Assembly (NCBI RefSeq): GCF_026914265.1
Contig: NC_069125.1
Location: 2,851,556 to 2,915,555 of the forward strand
DNA: 64,000 nt
Source of the DNA: Mya arenaria
Taxonomy: Eukaryota > Mollusca > Bivalvia > Myida > Myidae
Direction: 5' to 3'
The notes beneath the pieces were generated by a model. The model worked only from the letters and a program-made list of their open reading frames with translations, was not told the DNA's origin and searched no databases. Positions 19,729-32,332 of the stretch are shown here, piece after piece. The position numbers were made by a program, and so were the translations under genes. The stretch's first letter is position 1; each line of letters begins with the position of its first letter.

Positions 19729-22221
19729 CAATTCTTTCCTTAATTGTTGTGTCAGATATTTAATAAAGCATTAAAATGATATTCTAATTATAATCCTATT
19801 CATGCAACAAAAGGTGAGACAAGGGTGGTTCATAGAACAAAACGCGGGAAAGGGGTCGTAAGGTTGGATCGTAGAATAAAACAAAAAATACTTATATACT
19901 AATAGTGAATAATTTAGCCGTGCAAGACAAAGATGACTTTTTAGGCTTTTCTGTAGACTTTTATAATCGTAAATCGGAATCTATCATCGGCAGGTCGACA
20001 TCGCATCTTTAATATATGACGAAATAATGCGCACACGGGCGTATCGACCCCACGCTAAAAGAACTGCGATGGTCAAAAGCAGGCCGAAAGCATTTCAACG
20101 CCTTAAACATTTTGATTTCACAAATAAGCCCACGTACGTGATCACACTATCTCAAAAACAGTAAATACTACTGAGTGTGTCCTTACAGAAAGGTGACCGA
20201 CCAGTCAGTCCACTCACATTGATCGGACAGAAGCCAAAGGCCGATATCCAGTCTATGTTTGTGGACGGACTGAGAGGTCATTATAGTGTCAGGAGGTCCG
20301 AAATGGTCTGTACAAACGAACAGCTCTTTATTGCTTTGAAAACAAATATGAAATATTTTTCTACGTAGAAAGACATCTTTTTCTGTCAAACAAAAAGAGT
20401 CTGCTTAGCTGTTATACACAACTAGCCTTCAGTGAGCCTAATTTAAGAAATTGTATACAGGCCACTGAGGACCACCTTGCATTATTGTGACCTCGCAGTC
20501 AGGCTACAAACGTTGAACGTTTTCTGGCTGACTGCTAGGTTACTATAAGTCAGGAGATCCGAAGTAGTCTGTATCATTTCTTATATTGAACTACTCCATA
20601 TTGCTTAAAACTTAAAAAGGAAGTTTTTTTTTACATTTAAATACATTTTTTATTCTGTAAAACATGCACTAAGTCCGCCCACTATAATTTTGTTCTGCAG
20701 TGTTTAAAACATAGAGTAATATAATGATAAAATACGAGATTTCAGATTCATAACCGGTAAAACAAAATTTTGATCGAAAGCTGGGAGTGAGTTCTTTTAG
20801 ATATGAATGACTTAAGATAAACGATCTTGATTTTCCTTGCAGTATATTTCATATTGAATGTAATCATTGGGTGTGTTCAGAGTTTCCGATTGCAAAATTC
20901 AGTCTAATAGCTGTTGTAGTTGTAAATTGAGCGATGTTTTAAAACCATTGTTGATTATAGGACGCGTCTGTGGTCTTGAAATATTTAAATAAACGCTGCA
21001 GTGTCCCCAGTCAATATCTTGTCAGAGAAAAAAAATAGAAGGTATTGAAATAGCGGAATGAAGTGATGTTGTAGACAAAAGAATGGAGTGACATTTTTAA
21101 ATAAAAGAACTTTAAATGCTAATTGGACTTTGAAATCTGTAACATGATAGATGGGCCTACTCCTTTGAAGTGTCCATTTTATTCATCAATATATGTAGAC
21201 CACATTTTAGCCAGATTTTCAAAGTTTGTATCCAGGTTGTTTTTGTTGCTTACGTATTTTAGCATGCACGTCAGATCGTTCTGATCATAATTGTATTCAA
21301 TCAAAGAGCAGTCATATATGTTGATAGTATTAAAAAGCATTTCTGAGAAACTGTATTAAGGCAACTATTTTTGTTTCGCTGTCCGTTCCTTCAAAAACAA
21401 GTATTGGGTAAGACAAGGAGTTAAAAAGATAAAAATAGCAAAATGGAAGTCCACTAAAAAACCTATTCTGATGGAGTGTATGATCATTTAAAATTCCACT
21501 AGAAATCACATGAGATCTGCAATTCCTTTTTAAAGAAAATATAGAAGCTATAATCAATTCAATGGCCGCTAACAATATCTCGAACGTTACTCTATATGTA
21601 ATGATCAGGCCAAATAAAAAATATGTGCGTTTCAGGTAACGCTGCCAAAAAAATAGGGTAGGTAGGTCGGAATACTTTTTTATTTTTTTATTTTTTTTTT
21701 ATATATTGATTTCAGTAACTGTTGACTCAGAAGGTATCAAAAATAAAAGTCATTCAATTTTCAGGTTTATCAGTAGTTTTTAAACATGTTCCATGCTTCA
21801 AAGGAAACATTCTTTATTTGTCTGGTTAAATACTTTGACAATGATGGTTGGATTTCAATTAAGTTATGGACAGAGTATGCTATTATTTAAGACTTTCCAG
21901 GAACGGGTTTACTTTTCTTTATGCACCCTTTTGCTTTCAATCACCCTCTGTAGAATGCTAATGTCGCGGGGTCAATTTGCCCTGCTCTATATGTTTGTGT
22001 TAGTGTCATATGTCTACATGTATGTTTATCCAGTACACGTACTTTCCAAGTCCATCTTTCTTGTGATGATCCATTTTCCTATTAGTCCATTCCTTTCAGT
22101 CATTCCTATCATTCACTAATTCATATACTAATTTCACTTTCATTTTCGCTTTCACTTTTTATATTTATTAAAGTAGTTCGCCTCGTGCACAGCTGGTGGC
22201 GGTATTTTCCTCGTGCACAGC

Positions 22222-22487
22222 GCACTCATATTTTGTCGATGGAGACGTAAACATCGTTGGATAAATTTGGAAACTTTATTGTTTCATTTCTTTATAAAAG
22301 TGTATTTTGATAATTCCAGGTATGATTTATTACTATAATATACATGTTGGCATTGTGTGAATTTGTCTTTTGTGTAATTTGATGTATTGGCACTCATATT
22401 TTGTCGATGGAGACGTAAACATCGTTGGATAAATTTGGAAACTTTATTGTTTCATTTCTTTATAAAAGTGTATTTGGATAATTCCAG
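22222..22487. repeat. 98-bp direct repeat within the transposon
   Basis: 22222-22319 and 22390-22487 are near-identical; both start GCACTCATATTTTGTCGATG and end ATAATTCCAG, 70 bases apart. Confidence 0.85.
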
Positions 22488-22769
22488 TCGCCCTGACTTT
22501 TCATTCGCGACACTAACCTCCCTGTAACAAAATTACATGAAGAGTGGGACAGCAAATTTACCATATAAGCCATCAGCCAAGGAAACCTCAATGCTGTCAA
22601 GAGGACCTGGGGTTCAGGTTTGAAGAACAAGTAACATGCAGGTTTTATTGCCAAAATTGCACACTTAAGTCTGACATATCAATCCGAAAGTCAGTATCTG
22701 ACACATTTGTATCTGACAAGAAAATATAGTTCAAGAATTGAAATATACCTGCCACACAAGCACAAACTA

Positions 22770-23619
22770 CCCGTAATTCACCTTAGAGTTCGGACAATCT
22801 AAAAATTCGGACATCCACTATTATTTTCAGAAATAATTAACTTTAGGTACCTAATTTTCGGACACCCAAAGGACATCGATTGTAACTTTTACAGTTACTT
22901 AGTCTCACAGACAAATATTATTGATCTTTATCGGTACAATGCCTGGCTAGATTACCTAACCGTATACATCACTGTGACAAGTAAATTAGTTACTACCCAT
23001 CCTAAACGATTTATTGCCTGTTGAAAGGGATGTGTGATATATTAAATGGAGGATTAAAGGAAACAACAAGGGCAATCAAGAGATTAAGAAAACACAGACA
23101 TGACATGTTTGTAAAACGATCCGCCAATAAACTTTGAAACTTGTACCACACTTTTATTATAGACTTTATGAAGTAATACTCATTGTAACATCAATAGAAC
23201 AATAAAAATCAACACATTCAGTGATACAGGTAACTATTTAATGTGATGAATTAAACATTAATCCTGCATAGCAATATCCATTCTCTCCATGAGATCCTCG
23301 TGGGTATAACTGAGAGTTATGTGACGTCACACAATGTGACTGTTTGATCTGAAGCCGATAAAAGGTGTTTATTCATTTCAATGCATGTATAAAATGGTGT
23401 TGAATGGGATTTTAATTAACTTGATGAAGGAGTTACACTTATAGGCGTAATAACCATTGATAACTACGGATGAATTAATAAGTGGTAAAATGCAGACATG
23501 AAGAAAAAAGGCAGGTTTACCATACATGTAGATGAAATGTAAAAATTGTTATTTTCTATAAATTCGGAGAGCGAAAAATTCATTAGTTTAAGGTGTCCGA
23601 ACTCTAAGGTGAAGTACGG
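22770..23619. mobile_element. nested 850-bp element with TA target sites
   Basis: The ends are CCCGTAATTCACCTTAGAGT (then TCGGACA) and its reverse-complement partner CCGTACTTCACCTTAGAGTT. TA flanks both sides (22768-22769 and 23620-23621). A second TTCGGACA word lies just inside the left end. This matches Tc1/mariner-pogo style non-autonomous elements. No coding sequence is recognisable. Confidence 0.7.
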
Positions 23620-23792
23620 TAAATACATTCAGAAATCCAACTCTAATATTGTCAACTTTACGTACATACATTTCGTAACAAATGCTTTTCGTACCCAAAT
23701 CACATTTTTTTCAGGAAAAAAAAATGTTAGGGTCGGCGGGAAAAAATAGGGTCGGTCGGGTAACCTGAAACATACCTATTTTTTAATTTGCC

Positions 23793-23970
23793 TCACAAAG
23801 TCATATCTATTTATCACAAAGTCCTATTGAATGATCACAAACTCCTATTTAGTGATCGCAAAGTCCAATTTAATGATCACAAAGTTATATTCAATGATCA
23901 CAAAGTCCAATTTAATGTTCAAAAAGTCCTATTTGATAATCTCAAAGTCCTGTTCAAGGATCCCGAAGGA
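23793..23970 (+). repeat. 21-bp minisatellite, unit 3
   Basis: About eight imperfect repeats of a 21-base unit built on AATGATCACAAAGTCC. The period is a multiple of three, so open frames (MITKSNL repeats) follow. Unit 4 has about five copies at 28748-28862; units 1 and 2 have essentially none, so the array expanded after duplication. Confidence 0.8.
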
Positions 23971-26444
23971 CAAGAATATAAATAACTACACTGTGGACGA
24001 CAACGTTCGCTGATTTTTTTCAGCATCCACATGGCTCTTAAAGATTCACTCTTACTACCAAAATAATAGGTACCATAATTATTAACACAATTGTTTTATT
24101 ATGCCAAAAAGGATAAATAAATGTCGAAAACAATGGTTCCCATAAAGAAGACCCTGTTTGTTTTGAAAGGTAGGTGCAGAAAACACGGTTTTCCTACCTA
24201 ATTAGACGCTGGTTGATCACTATAACCCACCAGTCAATTAATATCAAGCGTTTTCAACTATTAAATCCATGGTAACAATATTCTTCTCAGTATTTTTTCC
24301 CATAAATGCAATTTTTAGTTACAAGTTAAAGGTATATCGCTTAAAATTTATGTTTACTATACATATGTATGTATTTTTTTAAAATGCGAGTATTAATATC
24401 TCAATATATATTACTACAATACCTTCGAAAATTCGTGAACGTTTCACTATTTTCATGAAAATATGAAATTCAAGTTCAGTTCTAAGACAAACATCAGTTT
24501 AGTACTAAGAAAAGGATAAAGGAAAGTTTAATTAAAGTTACGTAATATAAAAGTCAATGTGACCAATTAGCGTAACAATTTATAAACATATTTTCAAGAT
24601 TATTATTAATTTACAAGAAAGTAAATTAAAAGACCGTACCGGTAAACTCCGAAAATCCCATGTCTAGAAAAAATATTAGCACTAAAAATCCTTGGAAGAG
24701 AAATTCCATTTTCAGTTATTTTGGCAGAATTTTTCCACGAAATATAGTAGCCATGTTTTCAGCATTTAATAGGTCTTCTCCCAATGATGTTGAACTATTA
24801 AAGAACAACCTTTTCAGAGCAACGTTTTTGTCCAACTGCCTTTGTTATTTGAGATGAAAAATTCGCTTTACGAACCATATTAGGAATAACTCAGTTTTAC
24901 CAGCGAGCTAGCGAACCGGACGTATCAATTATCAACACGATTCTGTTTTTCCTCGCCCCGAAACAATCCTTTTGACGGCCAGGGTTGGGATTTAATTCCA
25001 ATATAAAGAGCAAACTTAACGGTTTTCTGGTTAAAGAAGTGTTTGGTATTGGCTTTTAATTGTTATATTCTCTGAACAACATCGTACCGTCACAAGTCAT
25101 TGTATGAAGTATGTTTACTTGGAAATGACGTCCAATAAAGTGTGCTTTTAACCAAAGATACAGGGTATCAGAAGACGTTTGTACCTGATAACAGAATGCT
25201 AAGTAGCCCACACAGAGTCTACTGTAAAATCTTAGAATCTTCACTTTTGAAGAAAACAAATGTTAAAACGGTATAAGGTCGCACCTTCTTTTTTGCCGAT
25301 TTCCGATTTCAAACGAGTAAGGGATTTTAAGCTCTGATGATCAAAGAGTATTAAATAGCTCCATTCAGAAATCTTCGATCATTGCGTTTCAGTAAATAAA
25401 TATCATCTTTCATAAGTCCGGTGAGCTCGCAGAGAAGAATAGTTTGTGCTTTACTGAAAGAACAGGTCGTGCTTGTATAAATTGCATCAACTTTGTTAAG
25501 CCATCTAATTAAAATGGTGTCGGGTTAAAATTCTATGTAATTGGGTCCCCAATTAGCCGTCAATGCCGTTTTCCGATAGGAAATGTTTAAATGCGGTAGG
25601 CTGCTAACCAAAACAAAAACATGAGTTAGTTGAAAATTGCTTATATTTTAAGGAGACACCGTCCTCCCATGATGTGCTGTTTGTCCCTTTTTTGAAATGA
25701 CATATTAAATCAAAGGCCGTTTTCATAAAACAACTAAGACTAAACGTTAAACAGAATTGGAAATTGGCCCATTCGTCAGTTGAGAACAAATTCAATTTTT
25801 CAATTAAGAGGCCCAAATTTCAAGACGCCCGGATCAATCAATGAATATAAAAGAACAGCATAAAAAATAAAAATAATACTTATTAAATGATGTAATCCGC
25901 AATTACGTCGATTCTTAAACACATTGTGGTTTATAATACTTTATTACATTTGAATATTTCCTATCAATAAATGGTTCCGGTTGAAAATCATATTTATGCC
26001 ACTAGTGTATTGAAATAACCCATGACGATTTGATAAATATTGTGTTCTTTGGAGGTGATATTAATGAGACGATTGATTAATTTAGACAGAAGCCTGATTG
26101 CCCAATTGGACCTGAGCAAGTATAGTGAATGTTTGCATGGAATTGTAATATGATCCGGTATGCATCTAAAATATAATCGTGGACAAAAGTGCACATGAAC
26201 AGATCGATCGCAAACGATAAACTTTGGATTGTATATTAGCAGCATTGTCATTCAGGTAAAGTTCCATATAGATAATCAGTATAACAATGGTGACACTGTT
26301 TGCATTTCAAATAACCGAATAAGTCCAATAAAGGAAGACCGTAAATTCATGTTATAACGAGGATATAGACTCAAGACTTGGTTTAACTCTACAATGGGTT
26401 TCATTTTCACAGCAGCGTTTTATGAGCGTGGTTTAAAGCTACAA

Positions 26445-27185
26445 TTGAAGTGAAAGCAAAGTATGCGATGCGAAGGGTATGAGCCCTAATCTTCAGTAGT
26501 TAGTTACATGTGATACGTATACACTACGGTATACACTGTACACTAAATTGCTGATGACTGCAGTCGATTTCTTAGATGTGTAAAGTTGAGTGACATGCTA
26601 TAGATGTTTCAATTGAAAGCTTGGAGAAGTTAACACCACGATTATTCACTGCCCCAAAATCTACATTCGCTTTGAAAAAAGTTGACCAACCTAAATTTGT
26701 GTTAACATTTCGGTTAAAAAGCAGTTTTAAACATTTTTGGATCATTTTGCTTGAAAGATTTGATGGTTGTCGTAATTTCCGAGCAAGTCGATAGACGGTT
26801 ATGGTGTTCCTGCAAAAATGTACGTTTTCACAGCCGAAAATAGTGCATAAAGCCGCGATGTAGCTACTAACCGATGCGTGTAATCCACTTACCAGTATTA
26901 ATTATTAGATGTTCATGCAATCATATTTACAACTCAACTTTCATTCCTTCAATGAATGGTCTTTCGGCAAATGTGAATATTTTCCGACAACACAGCATCT
27001 ACGGATATGTTCGGATCGCGAATCATCGCGTATTAATATACATGTGAAAAGTATACTATTGTTTGTACTGTGTCAGCAGGCCACGAATGTTTTAATAAAC
27101 ATGTTGAAGAGTTTTAATGTATTATTTGTTAAATGTATTGTTATTATTAGCGTTTCAGTTTAACGTTAGAAAGCAATTTTCTTTT
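26445..27185. mobile_element. unit-3-specific insertion, about 740 bp
   Basis: Units 1 and 2 are continuous here (AAAGCTA..TGTTTTTGTYTGTAGC); unit 3 is interrupted after TTTAAAGCTAC. Part of the insert (CTTTCATTCCTTCAATGAATG to TTGTACTGTGTCAGCAGG) recurs inverted at about 43370-43560. No clear TIRs. The 84-codon ORF within is unrecognised. Confidence 0.5.
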
Positions 27186-28747
27186 CTGACTGTTTATGTC
27201 CGTAGCAATAAAATGTAAAAACCTGTCGGGTTATTTAAAGCACGAGTGTGAAAGAATTACTTTAAGGTTTTCTTAAATGAAACTAAGATTTTAATAACAA
27301 TTTTGGAAAGAAATAATAAACTATTTGTGAGAATATAAGTAATGTATCGCGAGAATGATTTCATTATCGGGGATACGAACGCAGTTGGGCTGTATTTAAG
27401 TACACGGCGAGTCCTTCTAATAGTACATACTATAAGAACAATATAGCTGTGCATGATTAAGATTTTTTTCAACCCGCGTAAATGATCACATTCCTTAATA
27501 AACGGTGCATACCATTGAGTGCCTCCTTACAAAACGTGACCGACCAGTCAGCCCACGAGCATTGATCGGACCGAAGCCAAAGGCCGAACACAACTAGTCT
27601 TCAGTGGGCCTTAAAGAAAACGGTGTCTGGTGACTATTTTTTATTAAGGCCCTGCTTAACTGTATGTTGAAATTTAAACTATTTTAAGGACCACTATCAA
27701 TTTAAATATAAGAAACATAGGAACATACTTATGTAAGGTTTAAAATATGTTTTTCATTGCTATTCAACTCTGATAGAGAGTAGACTTTTCAATTTAGGAT
27801 GGACTAGTTTAGACTAGTTTTCAGAATTAATTCAACTTTTTCCCTTATGATTATATCTGTTAAAGAGACTGTTGCACTCTTTACTACAAAATTTCAATCG
27901 AAAGCTAGGAGTAAGTTGTTTTAAATCAAATGCGGTAAAAAAAGATCTTTATTTTCCTGGCTGTATATTTCATATTGAATGTAATTATTGGGTGTGTTCA
28001 GAGTTTCCGATTGCAAAATTCAGTCTAATAGCTGTTGTGGTTGTAAATTGAACGATGCTTTAAAAGCATTGTTGATTAATGTTCAAATAAACGTTGCATT
28101 GTCCCCAGTCAATATCTTGCCAGGAAAAAAATAGAACGTATAGAAATAGCTTTCAAATATAAGTGGAGTGAAGTGATGATGCAGACAAAAGAATGGAGTG
28201 CCTTTTTTAAATAAACGAACTTTAAATGCAAATTGAACTTTAAAAACTGTCACATGATAGATGGGCATACTCCTGTGTAGTTATATGCCCATTATTATGT
28301 TTACAAAATGAAAGGAACACATATTTTTCGTCAATATCTGTAGACCACATTTTAGACAGATTTTCAAAGCTTGTTTTCTAGTTTCGTTTTCTTCCCGCAA
28401 GTTTATACTATCATTCAAGTAACTAAATGATGGTTGTAATCATGATCGTACTCAATCCAAAATTAATCGTGTTGTACTGGTATAATTACAAAGAATTTAT
28501 GAGAATCAGTATTAATGCCACTGTTTGTGTGTGCTTATTTCTGATCCGCTGGCTATTCTTTAAGAAATAAACTTTGGGTCAGACCGGGAGTTAATTTCTT
28601 TCAAAATATGTCCAATAACAAAAAACTGTTCTGCTGCAGAGTATTATCACTTCACATTGCACTAGAACTCACATGAGATCTGCAATTCCTATTTTAAAAA
28701 TCACAGAAGCTAGATTTAAAACAAAGACCACCAACAATGGGTCAAAC

Positions 28748-28862
28748 GTAATGATCACAAAGTCATATTTAATGATCAAAAAGTCCAATTTAATGATCAC
28801 AAAGTCCAATTTAATGATCACAAAGTCCTATTTGATAATCTCAAAGTCCTATTCAAGGATCC
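28748..28862 (+). repeat. 21-bp minisatellite, unit 4
   Basis: Five units of the AATGATCACAAAGTCC type; it also serves as the unoccupied target site for the transposon in unit 3. Confidence 0.8.
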
Positions 28863-30317
28863 CGAAGGACAAGAATAATAAATAACTACACCGTGGACGA
28901 CAACGTTCGGTGATCTTATTTCAGCAGCCACATGGCTTTTTTAAAGTTTCACTCTTACTCTCAAAATAAGATGTAACCTAATTATTAACACATTTGTTTT
29001 ATTATGTCAAAAAAGGATAAATAAATGTCGAAAACAATGGTCCCCATGGCCATGCAGGAAGACATGTTTGTTTTGAAAGATAGGCGCAAAGTTAAAGGTT
29101 TATCACTTAAAATTTATGTTTGCTATACATGTGTACGTATTGATTTTAAATGCGAGTATCACGTTAATGCCAATTACTAGTATAGAAGAAGTATACAATA
29201 TCTTCGAAAATTCGTGTACGTTTCACTTTTTTCATGAAAATATGATATTCAAGTTCAGTTCTAAGACGAGCATCAGTTTAGTACTACGAAAAGGATAACG
29301 GAATGTTTAATTAAAGTTGCGTAATATAAAAGTCAATGTGGCCAATAAGTGTAACAATTTTTAAACATATTTTCAAGATTATTATTAATTTACAAGAAAG
29401 TAAATTAAAAGTCCGTACCGGTAAAATCCGAATATCCCATGTCTAGAAAGAATATTAGCACCAAAAATCCTTGGAAGAGGAATTCCATTTTCAGTTATTT
29501 CGGAAGAATTATTCCACGAATATAGTTACCATGTTTTCAGCATTTAGTATGTCTTCTCCCAATGGTGTTGAACTATTTAAGAACAAACTTTTCAGAGCAA
29601 CGTTTCTGTCCAACTGCTTTAGGTATTGGAGATGAAAAATGATCGAAGTAATTGATTTTGAACTGACATCAATGACAAGTTATCAAACAGAGTTCGTTTT
29701 ACGAACCATATTAGGAACAACTTAGTTTATACAGCAAGCTAGCGAACCGGAGGTTCGCCGGGGATGTATCCATCATCAACACGATTCTGTTTTTCCTCGC
29801 CCTGTGCGTCCTTTGTCGGCCAGGGTTGGGATTTAATTCCAATATTAAGAGCAAACTTAACGGTTATCTGGTTAAAGAAGTGTTTGGTATTGGCTTTTAA
29901 TTGTTATATTCTCTGAACAACATCGTATCGTCACAGGTCATTGTATGAAGTATGTTTACTTGGAAATGACGTCCAATAAAATGTGCTTTTAACTAAAGAT
30001 ACAGGGTATCAGAAGGCGTTTGTACCTAATAACAGAATGCTAAGTAAACCACACAAAGTCTACTATAATATTATAGAAACTTCACTTTTGAAGAAAACAA
30101 ATGTTCAAACGTTATAAGGTCGCACCTTCTTTTTTCCGACTTCCGATTTTAAACGAGTAAGGGATTTTAAGCTCTGATGATCAAAGAATATTAAATAGCT
30201 TCATTCAGAAATCTTCGATCATTGAGTTTCAGTAAATAAATATCAATTTTCATAAACCCGGTGAGCTCGCAGAGTAGAATATTTAGTGTTTGGTTGAAAG
30301 AACAGGTTGTTGCTTGT

Positions 30318-30585
30318 TTAAATTCTGAGCCATGTTCAAAGGAAAAGCGATCTGAATCCGTTATCCGAATAAAAGCACTCTAATCTACTTCTATTACTGA
30401 GAGAAAAAAGTTCACGCCTATATTAAACGTTCAGTCGTCAATCGAACCGCACAATTTTCTTTCATCCCCAGTTATATTGGACAACAATGTAACAGCCAAT
30501 AAATCTGACATTAGCCGCCAAGAAATGTCAATATTTACCGGAATTTGGCGCGATGTACGGTAATTAAATTGTGGCATATTGCACC
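30318..30585. mobile_element. 265-bp insertion in unit 4
   Basis: It interrupts the secreted-protein-like block between TTGTTT(A)AATT and TTGCACCAACTTTG, which are contiguous in unit 1 at 13354-13374. AAATT occurs at both borders. The ends are not clearly inverted. Noncoding. Confidence 0.5.
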
Positions 30586-31175
30586 AACTTTGTTAAGCCA
30601 TCTAATTAAAATGGTGTCGGGTTGAAATTCTAGGTAATTGGGTCCTCAATTGGCCGTCAACGCCGTTTTCCGGTAGGAAATGTTTAAATGCGGTAGGCCG
30701 CTGAGCAAAACAAGAAGATGACTAAGCCGAAAATTGCTTATCATTTTTAGGAGTCACCGACCTCCCATCATGTGCCATTTGTCACACATTTTTGACGACA
30801 AATTAAATCATGGACCGTATGCATAAAACAACTAAGACTAAACGTTCAACAGAATGGAAAATTGGCCTTTTCCTGAGTTGAAAACAAGTTCTAATTGCTG
30901 AAGGGATTTATGTTATTCATTGTCGAAAATAGTCAATTTTCCCTTTATTTGAAATCACGCACTGTTAATAAAATACATAAAACGGCCCATAACCTTATAT
31001 TTGTGATTGTGAAATATAATCAAGGTTCATAATACGCAAATGTAGTGTTGTTGTTTTTTTTTTCAAAATTATTGGTAGCATAAACAAAGTTCTGTGAAAA
31101 GAAGCCCAGAGTTTAAGACGAAACCGTTGCGTAATGATTGGCGCAATTTTGAAAGTACAGCGCTGATTTAAAGAC

Positions 31176-31611
31176 ATTCAAATACGAATAAGTTATATCC
31201 TTGTTGTCCTGTATATTTGGCAGCATACGTAGTGTAATATAATTGCAAAATAAAGCTACTCAAATGAAACACATTTTAATAAGTTATAAATCTCCATAAT
31301 TTTATTCTATTTTTGTAGAAAGATAACACGTCATAAAATTCATTCATTAGTACACAAAACATCTAAAATAAGATTATTTCTGGCTTAGCGGTTTGTGTAT
31401 GTAAACTAATTTATACTCGCACTCGGGCCTTGCCCATTCGGCGAGTCCTCCGATAAGATTGTTCGTCAGTTTATGTATTTTGGAGCGAAGTGCGCAGACA
31501 GAATGTAGCCCTAGTTAGAGCTACCCTGTAACTTTAACGTAAATTAGATTACAACACTGTCACACGGGACCCCTATTTTTAAAACCCTCCCGAAAGACGA
31601 TTAGTATTTGT
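31176..31611. other. no gene seen
   Basis: Sequence beyond the tandem array. The part from about 31400 to 31611 may be the body of the SINE whose head is at 31612-31690, but no 3' tail was identified. Confidence 0.3.
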
Positions 31612-31690
31612 TTAGTGGTGTGGCGGGGAATCGAACCTGCGACCCCTGGATGAACAGTCAAGTGTGTTATCGCTAGACCACGGATCCGCT
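31612..31690 (-). mobile_element. tRNA-derived SINE head or tRNA relic
   Basis: On the minus strand, TGGTCTAGCGA (A-box-like, 31670-31680) and GGTTCGATTCC (perfect B box, 31627-31637) are about 33 bases apart, as in a tRNA promoter. The acceptor stem does not pair (GGATCCG against CACACCAC), so it is not a functional tRNA gene. Most likely the polymerase III promoter of a SINE. Confidence 0.5.
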
Positions 31691-32332
31691 TAGTCAGTCG
31701 AGCCAGGGTGAGGGATCACGTGACCTTAAGGGGTTCTCACATTGGTGTAAACAAACAAATAAGTGATATTTAATTCTAAATAGTCTAAGCCTATAAAAGA
31801 CTATGCTGTTTCCTATTTCTACACGTGTGAAATATTCTAGATTGCTTATATTTTAATGATGCAATTATCACTGGAAAGGTTGAGCGTTCAGGCACACAAA
31901 CCTAGCATATCCATACCCTTGTAAAAATAGCGTTTGGGTCCGTGTCGTGTGGTTAGATACCACTAAACAATCCTCTACATGCTTTAGTCAACATACCGAT
32001 TTGCATGCGAAATAGCTCTGATTTCTAGTGGTCCGTGACCACCAACACCATATAGTTCCACTATATAGTGTAAGAAAAAGAAATTGGTTAAACGTTCCCC
32101 CCGTGTATTCGATAAAGTGACCACATCCGATGTAGCAGTACAAACAATGTGGAAGAAAAATAAAATGTCCAATATGGTATAACCTTGCTTTGATTCACTT
32201 TAATTCACCGTAATAAGGGTCAGTGAATGGATCTTTTTCAGGAGCAAAGATGAATGGTACCTATAAGCTAGTCTTACCCGTTTTTCAATTTCGTATATCA
32301 TAATGATATAAAGCATACAGTAACATAGAATT
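31691..32332. other. no gene seen
   Basis: Spacer; the 62-codon minus ORF at 31984-32172 has no recognisable content. Confidence 0.35.

Larger units (their letters stand above)
15833..20619 (-). repeat. tandem segmental unit 2 of 4 (about 4.8 kb)
   Basis: Same order of anchors as unit 1, with an offset of about 4.9 kb at its start. It lacks most of the MITE found in units 1, 3 and 4. It contains the best copy of the MSNFQ signal-peptide block but a frameshifted copy of the 3' exon. A (TA)n run lies at 18549-18574. Confidence 0.85.
21608..23792. mobile_element. DNA transposon, 33-bp TIRs, TCA target duplication
   Basis: The left end starts GGCCAAATAAAAAATATGTG and runs into CGTTTCAGGTAAC. 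The reverse complement of the right end starts GGCAAATTAAAAAATAGGTA and runs into TGTTTCAGGTTAC. TCA lies on both sides (21605-21607 and 23793-23795). Unit 4 supplies the empty site: ATGATCACAAAGTCATAT near 28751. A 3-bp duplication and GG-starting ends fit PIF/Harbinger-like or another 3-bp-TSD superfamily. No transposase is recognisable; the 108-codon ORF at 21793-22119 has no motif. Subterminal GGGTAGGTAGGTCGG and GGGTCGGTCGGG words lie just inside the two ends. Confidence 0.8.
20620..27880 (-). repeat. tandem segmental unit 3 of 4, enlarged by insertions
   Basis: Same anchors as units 1 and 2, but about 7.2 kb long because of a 2,185-bp transposon (21608-23792) and an extra segment of about 740 bases (26445-27185). 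Its 3' exon copy has three stops. Confidence 0.8.
27880..31175 (-). repeat. tandem segmental unit 4 of 4, truncated
   Basis: It carries the 3' exon relic (deleted), the 21-bp minisatellite, the MITE relic, the signal-peptide exon (ATG at 29493) and the MSNFQ block. It then stops matching the other units shortly after CAGCGCTGATTTAAAGACA near 31170. A 265-bp insertion lies at 30318-30585. Confidence 0.8.

Noticed and set aside
15380..20389. Opposing ORFs (MSLQKGDRPVSPLT; minus WTDWSVTF) conserved in units 1 and 2
   Set aside because: WTDWS recalls a thrombospondin repeat and a GTAAGGA donor follows on the minus strand, but no Cys pattern or partner exon was found and unit 3 has lost it.
21793..22119. 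108-codon ORF inside the 2.2-kb transposon
   Set aside because: No transposase motif, random-looking hydrophobic text.
12472..24857. Plus-strand ORFs starting MSRKNIST in tandem units 1 and 3
   Set aside because: They are antisense to the signal-peptide exon MEFLFQGF; the minus reading has a strong start context, a typical signal peptide and matching splice phase.
31612..31690. Functional tRNA gene
   Set aside because: A and B boxes are present but the acceptor stem does not pair, so it is called a SINE head.
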